From: Achromobacter seleniivolatilans
GTDB lineage: Bacteria > Pseudomonadota > Gammaproteobacteria > Burkholderiales > Burkholderiaceae_B
DNA length: 64,000 nt
Assembly (NCBI RefSeq): GCF_030864005.1
Contig: NZ_CP132976.1
Span: 930,001-994,000 of the forward strand
Direction of reading: 5' to 3'
Part shown: positions 24,001 to 28,402 of the stretch, piece by piece
How positions within the stretch are numbered: position 1 is the stretch's first letter
How the letters are laid out: each line of letters opens with the position of its first letter
Made by a program: the position numbers and the translations under genes
Notes under the pieces: model-generated
Told to the model about the DNA's origin: nothing
The model's database searches: none
The model's input: only the letters and a program-made list of their open reading frames with translations

Positions 24001-26565
24001 GGCTTGCCGCCGCTGAGTCTGGCAGGCCGCGATCTGCATTTGTCGGCATCGCTCTTCACGACGCTGCCCGGACTGTACGACGTGGCCTTGCTGCCGATTG
24101 CGGTGCGAGTCGCAGACCCGGCTTATGCAGGCCCTGCCAATGATCCGGGCAAAGTGCGCAATCCGCGCGCCACCGATCAAGCCGTGATTCAGGTGGACCC
24201 GGTCACGGGTATCAGCTACGCCAATTACGCGGATCAGCCGCACGATGTGTCGGGCATTCAGGGCACGTTGCTGATCGAGGGTAATGCGCTGGATCAACCG
24301 GGCTACGACGGCACGTTGCGTGCGGGCGTGGCGCTTCCGGGTGAACGCAGCGGCCAGCTGGGCGCACGTTACGAAGGGGTGACGCAGACGGCTCCTGCGA
24401 ATGACCGCGTCCGTATCTTTGACGATGGCACGACTACCGGCCAGATCGGTATGCAAGATCAGGTGGACCAGATGAGCGGTCTGAACGGTCTCTACAACAA
24501 CGAGCAAGCGGGCGATTTCGGTCGCATTACCGGGTTGGGCATGACGTCAGGTCTGGGTAGCGCCGCGGGCGCGGTCCAGCTCGCCGGGCAAAGCGGAACC
24601 CAGCTGTTCGATCGCGGCATCATCTTCCACGGGGTGCAATCGGTGAACACGATGCTGGGTCAGGGCGATGACACGTACACGGTGCGCCACGCCACCGTGG
24701 GCACGGTAACGCTGGTGCAAGGCGGGGGAGGCAATAACCTGCTGATCGCCAGCGGCAACACCGTTGGCGGCACGGACCGGCCGGTCCTGCTGTTTGGCTC
24801 GACCAGTCAGGATGACTCCTATTACACCGCGCAGCCCGGTCAGCGCCAGGCGGGTCAGGCGCTGCACTTTGGCCAGGCGGGCAATAACGTGCTGGACGCA
24901 CGCGGCGCCACGCAAGGCGTGATCTTGTATGGCGGAGCGGGCAACGACGTCATCTACGGCGGGTCGGGTAACGACCTGATCGCCGGTGGCGGCGGCAATA
25001 ACGTCATCCACGCAGGCCAGGGAAATAACATCGTCTTTGGCAATGCCGGTTTGAATATCGACCTGAGCGCGCCGATGAACATGGCATCGGGAGCGATGGC
25101 GGACCAGCAATCGCTGGCGTCGCTGACACTGGTGCTGACGCCGGATCAGGCGGCGGGCATGGCGGTTGGCTCGTCGGCCGACAGGCTGAATGCGGGCGGC
25201 AACCAGATCACCACGGGCGACGGCAACAATATCGTGTTCGCGAACTTTGGCCGCATTGTGACCGTGGCGCCGGTGAACTACCTGCGTATCCGGGGCGATT
25301 TCATCGACGCCGCGACGCCGGTCGAAGGCGGCCGCTATCTTGCGGGCGCTGGCCTGCAAATGCTGGAGACCATCAACCTGCCGCCTGGCGGTCTGAACAC
25401 GATTACGGTCGGCAGCGGCCGCAATGCGGTGTTTGGCGGCATGGGCCGCGACATCATCCAGGGGCTGGGCGCGGGCGGCTTCAACTTGATCGCTGGTGAC
25501 GGCGGCCGGGCCTTGTTTACGGCGGCGGGGCGGATTGCGTCGTTTGAATCCATTTACCCCTCGGTAGGCGGAGACGACCGTCTGTACAACAACAGTGAAG
25601 GCGTCATGCTGGGCGGCATGGGCGCGGATGAGCTGGAGAGTGGCGCGGGCAACAACGTCATGTTCGGCGATAACGGCCGAGTGGTCTTTGTGAATGACCG
25701 CCTGAGCCTGATCGAAACCATCGACATCGCGTTCGGCGGCAACGACATCCTGCTGGCCGGCACGGGCAACAACTACATGCTGGGCGGCGCGGGTTCGGAC
25801 AACTTCCGCGGCACGTTTGCCAAGGACGTGATGGTGGGCGATTTTGCCGCCATCTATATCCAGCCCGAGACCGGCGTGATGATCAACCTGGCTCGTTTCG
25901 GCCCGGGCGGCAACGCGCCGGATCTGATCACGCGATCGTTCGAGAACCTGTATTCCTGGAACGGCAGCTTCGGTCATTGGCAGCGTCCGGTGTTTGGCAT
26001 GCCGTTCACGCCGCGCTGGGGTGCAGATAGCCATCTGGGCCAGGAGCGTCAGTCGTTGGCTGATGGCATCCGTCTGGCGCCCGCGCAGCCGGATATCTCG
26101 ATTGATCGCCAAGACGGCGGGCTTTCGGATTATGCTTCGGCCGGTACGGCGGACGGTGTGTCGATGCGGGCCGATCATTCCATGCAAAGTGGCGGTCAGG
26201 GGTATGCGGGTGCCGCTGCGGCGGCAAGCCCGCAGGCGCCAGATGATGTTCAGGCCCAGCAAGACGAAGCCGTAGAAGGTGCGCCCGTGTCGCAATCGGA
26301 TCTTCCGGACGCCGTTGCAGGCGAGCCGGTGGCTTCGGCCGAGACGCAGGAAGACGTGCCGGAAGGCAACACGGCGGAACGCGTGGCGATGGCCGCCGGG
26401 GTAGGCATCCTGGGCCTGAGCGGCGCGCTCGGAGCGACAGGAAACGCCACCGTCGTGTTCAATTCAAAGACCAATACTTGGGAACCGAAGACCAGCCGCA
26501 AGCGCGGACTGAGCGTCACGCGGCAGATCCCGCAGCTTACGGAGATGGGTAGCGAGGATGAATGA
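1..26565 (+). CDS. Giant repeat-rich RTX-like surface/secreted protein (5' partial)
   Basis: The frame is open from the first base (CTG, then GTG at 4), so the true start and any N-terminal signal lie upstream. At least 8,855 codons are visible, implying roughly 0.9 MDa. Residues ~40-3650 are degenerate ~80-100-residue beta-solenoid-like repeats alternating Gly/Val/Ala-rich strands (GVAVGASVAVN type) with 'V.A.D.S.I' strands. They are interrupted at ~1480-2020 by modules carrying YYVI/YYVV motifs. A short coiled coil sits near 4355-4395. Exact 44-residue repeats (~7300-7480) and RTX-like glycine/aspartate nonapeptides (~8309-8350 and ~8530-8615) lie near the C-terminus. The acidic Ala-rich tail (~8650-8853) contains a hydrophobic stretch (AMAAGVGILGLSGALG). 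I noticed no cysteine on reading. Acidic composition and RTX repeats fit a calcium-stabilised secreted adhesin or biofilm protein. It overlaps the next gene by 8 bp. The adhesin role is inference; no catalytic domain was recognised. Confidence 0.85.
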   Translation: MVSNSDVTITASSTAKVELNPLVTKVAGIAVGVLQNYAHIEINGKISAAKAITIKSEVTNEMSIKLIPGQLSAVPAVIGVGVAVVLSESTVHIGTTATLDTGLSYVNDLVTSSVSNVGGDVTVQAITNHKSVISISVAGKMAESDDTKAVTPAAGAATTGPAQETGKYKAGYAKVGVGVGFAYNQLTTEAYMDGTVTTRNAGKVLVEAKALDTGSAVAVKTILGGRAATGSDYLTSAQTEAKSAAIAKATKPIVGGVMSGLGTGSQYTKSFFSALVSDSKEGGFGKKVSDIKKEKDAKDRSDYDKDIQKEIDNPSTEFQVGAALGMSMSNITTTARIGNGVNVATVNTAGGAVTVNALTQYNTKITVMSGVDDQVIADKQKFLEKKNNVTTDQVKRATGPDGSDFGAAAAIVIGIDNVKTSATVNAKAAINTQGGDATATASTLNQIDPNKLWLVNLYAPFDGIEAKWKLADGTSAKMGVATTAGKEFLNNLQATLTSTGGISSSFSTWASATAKSKKLALSGAFTVLVQDTQTRATVSGSIDTTRVAGSAGAVRIEAENSSQRMNLVGNIILPAISIGGAKSLQTSAARPQSQSRMSYGKDQAKGFLTPKYEGFEYGSSSKEGSAIGVSVYVNAATHDTRAVVSDTAVIKSGNLTVDANNELVSVTLGASGGQAKTLALNGVVLVNVTSATTVAQVGRGANVTAAGAAVIQATDATWVGTVAGAAAGSQAVGVGMSVAINDVNRSTQALIGDFRDASDGAASAAATGAFKAASLSIYSENKGFVGNLAVAGSRVSSPAAGAGDGTGAGAGGAGGAGATGTDALGGKAPASQGGSVPGTANPVKDPDELLSLSDMLKELSESTSTLTQDSGAATGGASGAAAGANKQPAKTGVAISGSVAVNMVNDYAQSYINAAGMKIEIGGDATITAVNSTHALALAGSAAMAQSDTAKTNIGIAGAYSMNMLGGEARATVLAVGELLVGADLALSARRTGVAVSIAAGMAGAKGQKGVAVAGSVAVTVADYGNVAVLGNATKISARNVSVQARDLSVLVTVGGAAATTDGKAGVGAAVAVNLSSSNVEAGIRQVTELLYTGNVNVTADSTQVVIGFAGAFGMARDGAGVGGSITVNVVANRIESYLLNSKVTHQGSLSGNHDVTLSAQDKTTLVAITGAAGAGKKAGVGIAISYNEIGNAVMAGIQGSTVNTNGRGAVNITAEDTSSLGGGAVGVGVGMGEAKFAGAGSIQVNRVSSAVAAYVLPSYASNGAVAVRSNIDATALTVKATENNTLVAVTGGVAVTTGGSFAVGASVSVNEFSSRTSALIQYADIDVDGKVDVSAHSSPLLVSVGAAGALAKKFALAGAVNVNMMRGATEARISDSTIKAGQSTGFAGDAVRVNASDASALYAITVAGSIATQGAAVGLAVAVNIMGGNTAFDRNLLTFNNASLADSGAAVPTVDVANNGGATANPKVTAVIQRSDVNATRGNVNVFAGLVDPMAAGGNSQLSGGDQLSVGGNDIRVDQGGSTLTFTGGAAAVINGTQDNSGNAGMPGQTGSSGSEFAGWQTGDGIYLSAGAANIKLADGSSLRNDRVYYVIRREAPDGQAIIQLADTQADALRGKALQFSSVTNLSAIGFAHVRMQSATSVNLQPFHSVDAGVTINGPANTLVLTTPFPGVQEGSAIVYSGSVANGQIENVLLNRILAQGKDVLKVGVTYYVVNLSADQTSFQLRDGQGNLMDLSGASVGASLQRFSVNNPAGAVLNADGSLTLPKAHGLATGDKVVVNLAANGVLTGLDHDHVYEVEVINSTTLRFKQVGGAAVTLAALGYVAEFNTGTKRYEYFLADAGGSKTLDPQGKPISVNPDAMIAFTQVELQRQTSQTSSSTGSDGTQNTSVTQGTPTDATVKASSAATQVAGENSFQFAANTGLTTGDVVIYRSQGTAIGGLVDGQRYYVIDASQGGITRYQLASSLDNARDGIAIQLGAATGTGGITLQKAVNRVDSGGGLITLDIGSLTQGHALTNSMLSITVAGAGGKSLGGAGAIGVNISRADVNASIDNAGAAAGTQVRANAGAVSVSAQDASRIVTATGALGISLTQGGSVAIGASVGVADMRNDVRAAIASANISAQSVQVRAEERASIYNVSVGLAGGAGVAVSGSIAVNTIQNTVHAQIRDASVTATSGDIRIVALDTASIAALAGNVSVSVGGRVAAGMAFAVNRIFDTVYTGAVRSALSAAGDIVVMAKFAKPDDLSPGLNAQISAMAVSGAVAAGSADANVGFGGSAILNWIANTITAEIGDTATGQNVVAGGDIVVQASDESTINGLAGAIALGLGSQGAGVAVGASLSYNYLGGAPLGISRTHSISALIHDTQGDVRGAHVQVASLFKGQIHNITLAGTVAVGTAAVSVGGAVSVNRVTSNNQAGIRNARLVEALAAGGTPGVAVQARDDGYVMAVAGGLGVAVSPGSGAGIAAGVSATDNDVRNNTLAYIDGTSLTDSSLRSMIRSANGIAVDAVNASRIVSTSIGVAAAVAVGQGFAGAGAGAGSGNTIDGSVQAWLKNVDTPSDTLNGGAVSVNAENTGSIVTVAGALAVAVSAGGMGAGASVGVSVAISNITTVVKALVENSVIRTRAGSNGVSVSASDRSDITAIAIGGAVSVQAGSAGVAIAVGTSVAVNKVFNTVHATISGGTIATGGANLLVSATQQADIMSVVLGASVAVSVGDSANAAIGGGGALARNVISASVQAGISGAVINTAGAGSVLGTVNVLALGLSQINAVVLGMSASVSVSHYAAASASIGVAMAENVIGYDVNSAGQVVALGSGKPVNEIVASIDGSTVTAGVVTVDARNVSFKADGSIDQQQSIDAVVVAGAVAVSVAYAPPIVDGASLAVSGAGAGARAVNKIKTGITARITDQNQAHAWNATSVSVTATDRSRIDSTIAAIAISVAVSLGATASLSVAASLAQNDVGNATLANVDGVSFVNAPAITIKADSQASIHTVSVAASIAVGVSLGGISLAGGGADARNVISSSAVALMNGSRISGNGSNALIIDADMSGTIKATVVVASVAFTAAGGSLAIGASLAENDITSTAGARAGLTNTQVSNLGAISVTADTVQTLESVVVAGAVGIAYNGVALAAAGSSAFNTSRAVTRAEVDGLTQIDANVRAADSLSVKASNTSTLTATAVGASLSGTSQGLALSVGVALASNKALGAVEAAVSNAILKSGANAQMTRVEVTAQDKTTLTAKAIGASLAFAMQGGSLAVGASVARNVSAMSVRSSVSASTLSVSDNVVVSATETATLDGVSVAASVAAGFSGVSVSGSGAEGTHIVANDVSGSISGSTVTAGTGVSVKADNTSTISAVTGAVSVSATGAGVAASIGVSIANNTFGAYTGDGVNRANGAQAFISNSAITVAKGNVDVLATSTETLTSVNFAGSVAVAGTGGSAAGSGVQVSNRFATQTKAYIDGSGVMAGMTGSAGAITVRAQDTSTILKSGAYGVAVAASLPVPGNFGLNLALAVTLVDSVAENTVSAYINTVSGKDVGAYDAVSVLALEKTNFKGLDAVTASVAVGGGIAASGAGVRVTNTTRNNVSAKILGTGKVGSVGKVEIKADTQVTAEIDLTQVSVAVGMVGVAVGVGIAENIARDTTTASVEGATVTAPVVNMNALVRVDFSQTQTAGVAATTGLAVNVNKALVDIGTTTLAQASNGAVLQGVSTTTPGLGVTPGMVNINAQGTYYGRAYSKAITGGVIGVGVMSAETRLGGSLKASLDNATVQAEIIGVTVSATTERDGQAGLLAEARSLEVGGVTVSVDTATLTTNLDAGIQIGNKARVDGTLLSITASQVQSVDVKMDAGTIALVAGRQGKVDVTVGGKSAIDISGGAQVIGNKLDIRSNNTVRGTSTLSGYSVKVAGADISKHTVTIKPESTITVTGARQAGSTIDSAGMTVVQARGNYQTPGMLDLVATNDIIYTQRNKITGVSGVSVTLSTNKLSTDGTLAKVKINGAFLRNAFGDVVMAANTRGVTTTISDLLVVAVSSFSKSDSNNNLTVRNAIEIDNSSIEADSILALAGSGKASDPLSTGYLLANDNVSFTLVGIAQIPDVNSGAKARQINTVLIDGVASNGSLLKAQRNVRLETNPSKLDQAHVNGSVQVIGLNLNPTANLADGVVDTTSSKVATGAATQIIAGVNNAANLFIIPAELLAQLGLAGLTLPTQGNPTVSFDPNSPIVRAILEKLLGAGKTSTTGAAGTVNIDVRYELTAFRAEDIKVNVTAGMVVKNGNDYYYYNSPDSRDLNLATENYGNGYWLRNPSFLTADQKADALGSDFGTFAANKVGSLYFVLKTADIAQPTLRYASQQNIISEQIRTLTLMQAQHASDAQAVARYKANIAALQQQLQSIQMTTVVNGQIRYLDSFSTFYVDIPDMYASGGSVYVSATDTSGVRAAGIDARANTQINIVNDSPMLMNVNDAVVMDGTIIRPGSDGQLKVFKTGHLYINDVSVKGASGSDLAEVSISQIKNTWANDPFGGALDADVAGMLKNAPVDLSLLGAVVNPLGKVSVINTLGSINVSGTIQAVSLDIVAKGNFSLQSEGWFNTGSDPTLLNDSWFNVINALKSGGKSTGISDTMQNVLLQWNSTKLDPFTQYLNNNSAARDSRIFALGAVNISALTLNIDGKIQSGLTDAYIRIDSSFRGDQDKSLQDFNGYAIAGVSFSADGSLNRYGAITGRFDYATQTIILDPIRLAGGSISLTGQIVSVGNGNLVVANGYASVHIDNQTTFGLVTHDIDVSTYRRGRIEIIDTARGQRDLYELQGVDNVVHTVWNKFVQVTPTSVGQPDWIWVYEDANTARTQAGRALESGTLAAGQTLNFSYKPQAGQTMVWVMGWSSGETTTTTYTSKRFNLFGDWDPLGWLTNNDTTKSGPVTVFETPRPVLVSTVVAYNGSGSVPDALKQQLQDGGKLNDALLPTTIEGSGTQTLVQDPNGDILAPDGTRYRLSTTGGEQLDPTVFTVAYRKFNTGVIVRNDGPHTSGGGWLRTKTTTMTQVVEKKQQELFTFYVPASQEISLNFMGSSVNANAIYIRSNGNVTLAGNLIVGNGKQVHIEAVSASTATSITMQGEVGIMARNPDGKMPSGAAATVNVEAIALGGAINLNIMGSNGFTRAEARSNIRLAYFSDGGNSSWATLQKVASSSGTVYIEALNGIFSHASAGNNTVVSGNRVELNAGYGAIGTASKALSVDARQAFAAQAGLAGGPAGAGKNIYIAQNVLNADLVLVKPVNWSNPQASVFSQLGSVNISLNGGSLLDGELADTRTATEKAYPTVTAKILADLNAQLAQYDSYWSGVRSLQTATISLGGAGTYLSTQAEGGQYLAISMTASQYAAALKAAVDDHRLVRLAYNNSLNGNARTEILGYLSPGADFGVGGIYRFAFSVYDPVTGQTAAPASLAALGYTVGSQGVLYGPAYSLANATDSSNANLPISFTLPSGTLSVQQGSNTLSLRLTTDMLMQLAGVPPFANDFYALALAKLRTYTYVQVGDQKLLVDQILPTQPTSGGGWWGSTSFDTILITLKSPYVGDLTATDASGHHSLNIVLGNASGELGAGSYTGTANTAAPGVPAAGTTVNVLPAGDQNTSAAIIAAITQYNLANPSAQIPTGAGSLYQNLTVPVSGSTWSVVERTVSTNKLLLSTSQLDLGVPSNLNTVQAYNDWMNQAANGLVGSMITFTIDGVEYTRRVESLSLVLADGSPATSVNSGAQRYVSVTFAGASIEEKNYYIRNGSNVVQAVTLPTQLKYGLTGLGRGTGAATPTVAYTLARGFGATALKQGVLTTDQPTYFWGWNGGTLLPFHTYSESGSNYAEYVDMGNGFSWDLRTANMSDSARTQLANSIKALLQSGQSISLAGLELYMTNQSGSLQGHELGVYDNGTVRILTVVDANGNPLTASSPDSAWLTGRITFSGQVYAQKSQLEGLDIYKNTNVHDTNAQGSYTPTLQGMTVNAGIRLKDTGFAQQSLTQFGNATLTLPGNDSLVQGQRVELSFANSTQTVIYYIKSVNGRVVTLSDSVDGAFNGSTAVTVDAILRLAGSNPGAVTVKLLDAAASGATVSANNVITLTNMNIVPVTDASGNVTGYRGLQNFDRVYLNDVRLQTGKTASLQTNVAYYVLVGSNNTIQLFASKEQAMLYQQIALLNQTPEGQALVKALFTDAGISGQLLTGFAAADIRGMFTVSTHLFQAQPAGSVDGLSAQMQALHEQLKNQAFDPNYLPAALDLAAAQNLIKSTRNQIVYDYVVEKELAETAEYHNYWRDRVDAAVGATSGLISVGAGSFKLANMNIVDDGTGQMRALRTGDEIYFRQSVGNVRADTAYYAIVGADGTIRLASTLADAMLYQKGAGQNDGLLALYPNMGDVITLAFDASNLDGAGVLAYTRTYTLRSDAPAQTADDIARYGHTYNAGYFFYFSTATLRNIENNLLYPVSAAINEKVFDLDGEASGAPPADRFLNVKAGLDIVLRTSGQGSIGAELGDYTLKLPALGGVGGVDRANVFDSLPEADKAVLSRANAVNLAGVYHSLYRYIGPAGTTPLDRANVDFTDTSLWQRFEPMFSNDAALMLGTTLAANSAVQFLFADRFDLYQNSREIFVYNSKMLEGATAGQRSQLQANIAAARANGLQVVDIGSGFLDPVWSNINVPFMAQDGASPQSLTPGTLVGDMRDPRYLTLKLTRSLAVEAVSGVVSAYSDTTVGLDSPNGSIRLGDIHGKEGVTITVSAQGGSIIGTDAGTVESAGQVSLVADQDIVGSTRDANGIYQYDGSKHLQLSLAAGHSLYVEAGGVARVAQHGAQDLNLVLANTKGTAAGGSSYYTDANLLVGQVMSAGSVTLQAGQSILNATAEGQRQYANVVLTDLTAAELAGLGYVREVSLIAGKSVGLLGSDLSQQGTPLLISMSATDAQAVVRASAGESVNLYGMHGLRLGGIQVADTAGVRGDVRIYALDAILNGTQPGQAAITARNVWLETLSGTIGELGSPLLTDMSGYLVASALGTVSLSQLGAHDLMLARVESRSRDEIHLSSQASILNDKTAHPGLSNSRTDAVVTGGSLYFVAGGSVGGYAASDTAGVSANDALIVAAVGSQATINVDAVGDAALVQVASADDALGVAQTLSMNIGEIKAANAWLVARHDTAQTGVTGDIQLSADTVVSVTGVLSLLAGNNLTVAGRNALLPGALIKAGQRMNLRVDRDDRSSGNYGKAAAVDISGRLLAPEIYIYGSQTGDNTITLTNTAEIGGGVDAADALTQGALFQVEGGAGQDLIIVQAQQINQLQTTVLTGGGDDTVRFDATDVIGSVTVQTGQGDDSVTVLNTSISDALTVDGGDGDNTVLLDTATIAGDTLITSGSGIDLITVVNSGLTGALTVDAGDGANTVLLDASNITGDTSISTGSGKDLITVQHSTVTGALTVDAGDGDNTVLVDTSTIGGNTFITTGSGADLITLADADFLGRLNVDAGAGNDKVWMARILLASGATVSGGVGDDYIYLSARALAGGISLRGNDGNDLIVLDQLPSLTSQQTVAGVTDRVDVDGGRGADHIIVNLSAALTSILINVHDSNDNGVENLADVNKLTINGTTQDESFLVRENFVAKITPQGAGYANAVQRVNYDRTMTGGLRLNAVDGGNRFYIDDTGTNVVIDGGLGSDASKHNEYQVGQLFDLARQFPNVAAGDQIDTVLTTQGYLSRGNSFGLTLYGAENSKNIFRVYSNAAPLALYGGKRDDEFMVYAFKQAQPMANGERGYVVNAPVWIDGGEGVNTYTVLGSEDADSFVLTQEGIRGAGLNTSYQNVQRVNLDAREGNDHIYVLSTRSNVITTLIGGRDSDTFDLSGDVAGNTIVTGRAGARDVLDGAQPVKITTQTGQLDAHGGNTLSVAVNLDLGVLPRPASGQAYVSLSSAMVASALYGSLSQGAGLPAGDALAAAMQSLQGRGLLLSTDGGLTWHQSVVLTFDANGAGGQAWGASQQVLIKIEDGAGAGLPPLSLAGRDLHLSASLFTTLPGLYDVALLPIAVRVADPAYAGPANDPGKVRNPRATDQAVIQVDPVTGISYANYADQPHDVSGIQGTLLIEGNALDQPGYDGTLRAGVALPGERSGQLGARYEGVTQTAPANDRVRIFDDGTTTGQIGMQDQVDQMSGLNGLYNNEQAGDFGRITGLGMTSGLGSAAGAVQLAGQSGTQLFDRGIIFHGVQSVNTMLGQGDDTYTVRHATVGTVTLVQGGGGNNLLIASGNTVGGTDRPVLLFGSTSQDDSYYTAQPGQRQAGQALHFGQAGNNVLDARGATQGVILYGGAGNDVIYGGSGNDLIAGGGGNNVIHAGQGNNIVFGNAGLNIDLSAPMNMASGAMADQQSLASLTLVLTPDQAAGMAVGSSADRLNAGGNQITTGDGNNIVFANFGRIVTVAPVNYLRIRGDFIDAATPVEGGRYLAGAGLQMLETINLPPGGLNTITVGSGRNAVFGGMGRDIIQGLGAGGFNLIAGDGGRALFTAAGRIASFESIYPSVGGDDRLYNNSEGVMLGGMGADELESGAGNNVMFGDNGRVVFVNDRLSLIETIDIAFGGNDILLAGTGNNYMLGGAGSDNFRGTFAKDVMVGDFAAIYIQPETGVMINLARFGPGGNAPDLITRSFENLYSWNGSFGHWQRPVFGMPFTPRWGADSHLGQERQSLADGIRLAPAQPDISIDRQDGGLSDYASAGTADGVSMRADHSMQSGGQGYAGAAAAASPQAPDDVQAQQDEAVEGAPVSQSDLPDAVAGEPVASAETQEDVPEGNTAERVAMAAGVGILGLSGALGATGNATVVFNSKTNTWEPKTSRKRGLSVTRQIPQLTEMGSEDE
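21904..22500 (+). repeat. 132-bp (44-residue) tandem repeats inside the giant gene
   Basis: Units begin at 22036, 22168, 22300 and 22432, exactly 132 bp apart, with a more diverged unit before them from about 21904. Each unit reads like ALTVDAGDGDNTVLLD, then GDTxIxTGSGxDLITV. These Asp/Gly turns resemble a calcium-binding beta-roll spread over longer strands. The units are diverged at DNA level, so this is an old duplication and not a recent slippage. Confidence 0.85.
24931..25850 (+). repeat. RTX-like calcium-binding nonapeptide repeats
   Basis: Residues encoded at 24931-25060 run GGAGNDVIYGGSGNDLIAGG followed by GGNNVIHAGQGNNIVFGN, close to the hemolysin-type GGxGxDxUx consensus. Many second Asp positions are Asn. 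A second block at about 25590-25850 has GGMGADELESGAGNNVMFGD and GTGNNYMLGGAGSDNF. In type I secretion substrates such repeats lie near the C-terminus and fold on calcium outside the cell. Confidence 0.85.
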
Positions 26566-28393
26566 TGCCGTTGTTCCCGCACAGGTTAAACGTGCGGATC
26601 TGGCCTGGTGGTCGGCGCTGTCTGCCACCAGCGACCGCCAGTCGTTTCTGGACGCGTGGCTGGCCTTGCAGGCCAGCCAGTTGCCGGGGGTGCGTCACGC
26701 GGCGTTGATCCTGGGCGAACCGGATTCCGGGCCATTTGAAGTCGCTTCGCAATACCCCGCGGGCAGCAGGGCGGGCGCAGCTTTTTATGGCGTGGTGGAC
26801 GAGTCCTTGCAGGGCAGGGAAGTGGCAGTGTCGGCGGACGCCGGCGCTTTGGTTGTGGCCTATCCCATCGTTCTGGACGGACGCATCCACGGCGTGGCGG
26901 CCTTCGAAACCGCCAAACAAGCGCCGGAACCCCTGGTGCAAGCGCTGCGCTGGGGCGCGGGCGTGCTGGAATGCTGGCTGATTCAACATCAGGAAACCGA
27001 TACCGCGCAGACGGTCGAGCGGCTGATGTACGTGATCAACAGCGTGGCGCGCGCGTTGAAGGAAGGGCAATTCAAGGACGTGGCGCTGACGCTGGTCACG
27101 GATCTTGCGACCCGGCTGGAGTGCGACCGCGTCAGTATCGGTTTCCGGCAGGATGGCCGCTCCAAGGTTTATGCGCTGTCGCATAGCAGCCGGCTCGTGC
27201 AGAACATGAACCTGGTGCGCAGTGTGGCCGAAGCCATGGACGAGGCCATCGACCAGAACACGACCCTTTGCCTGCCGCAAGACGAGGGCCGCACCCTGCA
27301 ACTGCGTGCCCACCAATCGCTGGCCAGGGAGTTTGGCAATCGCAATGTCCTGACCGTGCCCTTCGCGCCGGAAGGCGATGCGCGTGGCGCGTTGGTATTT
27401 GAACGGCCGGACAACATGCCGTTTGACCGGCAAAGCATCGAGCTGTGCCAAAGCGTGGTGTTGCTGGCGGGCCGCGTGTTGTACCAGCGGCTGCAACAAG
27501 AGCGCCCGTTCTGGCGCAAGTGGCGCGATGCGGCGATGGAGGAATCGGGCCGTCTGCTGGGCCCCCGCCATATCGGCCGCAAACTCGCCGTCTTGGCGCT
27601 CATTGGCATTGTGCTGTTTGCCTGCTTTGCGCATGGCCCCTATCGAATCAGCGCCACGGCCACGGTGCAGGGCGTGGTGCAGCGCGTGCTGGCGGCCCCG
27701 TTTGACGGGTACATCAGCGACGCATCGCGCCGGGCTGGCGACAACGTCAAGCAGGGCGAGGCGCTGGCCGCGCTGGACACGCGCGAGACCGAGCTGGAAT
27801 TGCTGCGCGCCGGCAACCTGGAAGTGCAGTACCGCCGCCAGGCAGAAGAAGCGTCCGCACGCGGAGACAGCGCTGCCGCCGCCATCGCGCAGGCGCAGGC
27901 CCGGCAGGCCATGGCGCAGATCCAGTTCTATCGTGAACAGATCCAGCGGGCCACGTTGCGCGCGCCGTTTGACGGGATGCTGGTCAGTGGCGATTTGACC
28001 CAGCAATTGGGCGAGGCCGTCAAACGCGGGCAAGAACTCTTCAAGCTGTCTCCCCTGGACGGCTACCGGCTGTGGCTGGATGTGGAAGACCGGCTGATTG
28101 ACGATGTGGCCGTGGGCCAGACGGGCAGGGTCGCCCTGGCCGCCATGCCGGACAAGCAGATTCCGTTCACGATCACCCGCATTGTTCCGTTGGCTCAGGT
28201 GCAGGAAGGCAAGACCGTATTCAGGCTGGAAGCCAGCCTGCCCGCCAACGTAGCCCCCCAAACGGCGCCGGCCCTGCGGCCGGGCATGGAAGGCGTGGGC
28301 CGCGTCGATATCGACGAGCGCCGCTACGTCTGGATCTGGACGCACGGATTTTTTGATTGGCTACGCCTGAAATGGTGGGGCTGGTTCGGTTAA
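26558..28393 (+). CDS. Tandem-GAF / HlyD-type membrane fusion protein
   Basis: The protein has 611 aa. Residues ~1-335 are predicted cytosolic and hold two GAF-like halves (~40-142 and ~152-310), each with characteristic strands such as VVAYPIVLDGRIHGVAAFE. One transmembrane helix (~342-358) follows. Then comes a HlyD/membrane-fusion region: first lipoyl half at ~372-410 (VLAAPFDGYISDA), a short Ala/Gln-rich hairpin (~411-463), the second lipoyl half (LRAPFDGMLVSGDL at ~467-480) and beta-barrel. HlyD-type adaptors link an inner-membrane exporter to an outer-membrane channel. A cytosolic GAF pair on one suggests that export is gated by a small ligand or by another subunit; that is inference. 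The start overlaps the stop of the giant gene by 8 bp (ATG inside GAGGATGAATGA), pointing to translational coupling. Confidence 0.85.
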   Translation: MNDAVVPAQVKRADLAWWSALSATSDRQSFLDAWLALQASQLPGVRHAALILGEPDSGPFEVASQYPAGSRAGAAFYGVVDESLQGREVAVSADAGALVVAYPIVLDGRIHGVAAFETAKQAPEPLVQALRWGAGVLECWLIQHQETDTAQTVERLMYVINSVARALKEGQFKDVALTLVTDLATRLECDRVSIGFRQDGRSKVYALSHSSRLVQNMNLVRSVAEAMDEAIDQNTTLCLPQDEGRTLQLRAHQSLAREFGNRNVLTVPFAPEGDARGALVFERPDNMPFDRQSIELCQSVVLLAGRVLYQRLQQERPFWRKWRDAAMEESGRLLGPRHIGRKLAVLALIGIVLFACFAHGPYRISATATVQGVVQRVLAAPFDGYISDASRRAGDNVKQGEALAALDTRETELELLRAGNLEVQYRRQAEEASARGDSAAAAIAQAQARQAMAQIQFYREQIQRATLRAPFDGMLVSGDLTQQLGEAVKRGQELFKLSPLDGYRLWLDVEDRLIDDVAVGQTGRVALAAMPDKQIPFTITRIVPLAQVQEGKTVFRLEASLPANVAPQTAPALRPGMEGVGRVDIDERRYVWIWTHGFFDWLRLKWWGWFG

Positions 28394-28402
28394 CGAGAAG
28401 GT

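Noticed and set aside
21904..25850. CRISPR-like array from the regular repeats
   Set aside because: The repeats are in-frame protein repeats with variable codons, not identical direct repeats with unique spacers.
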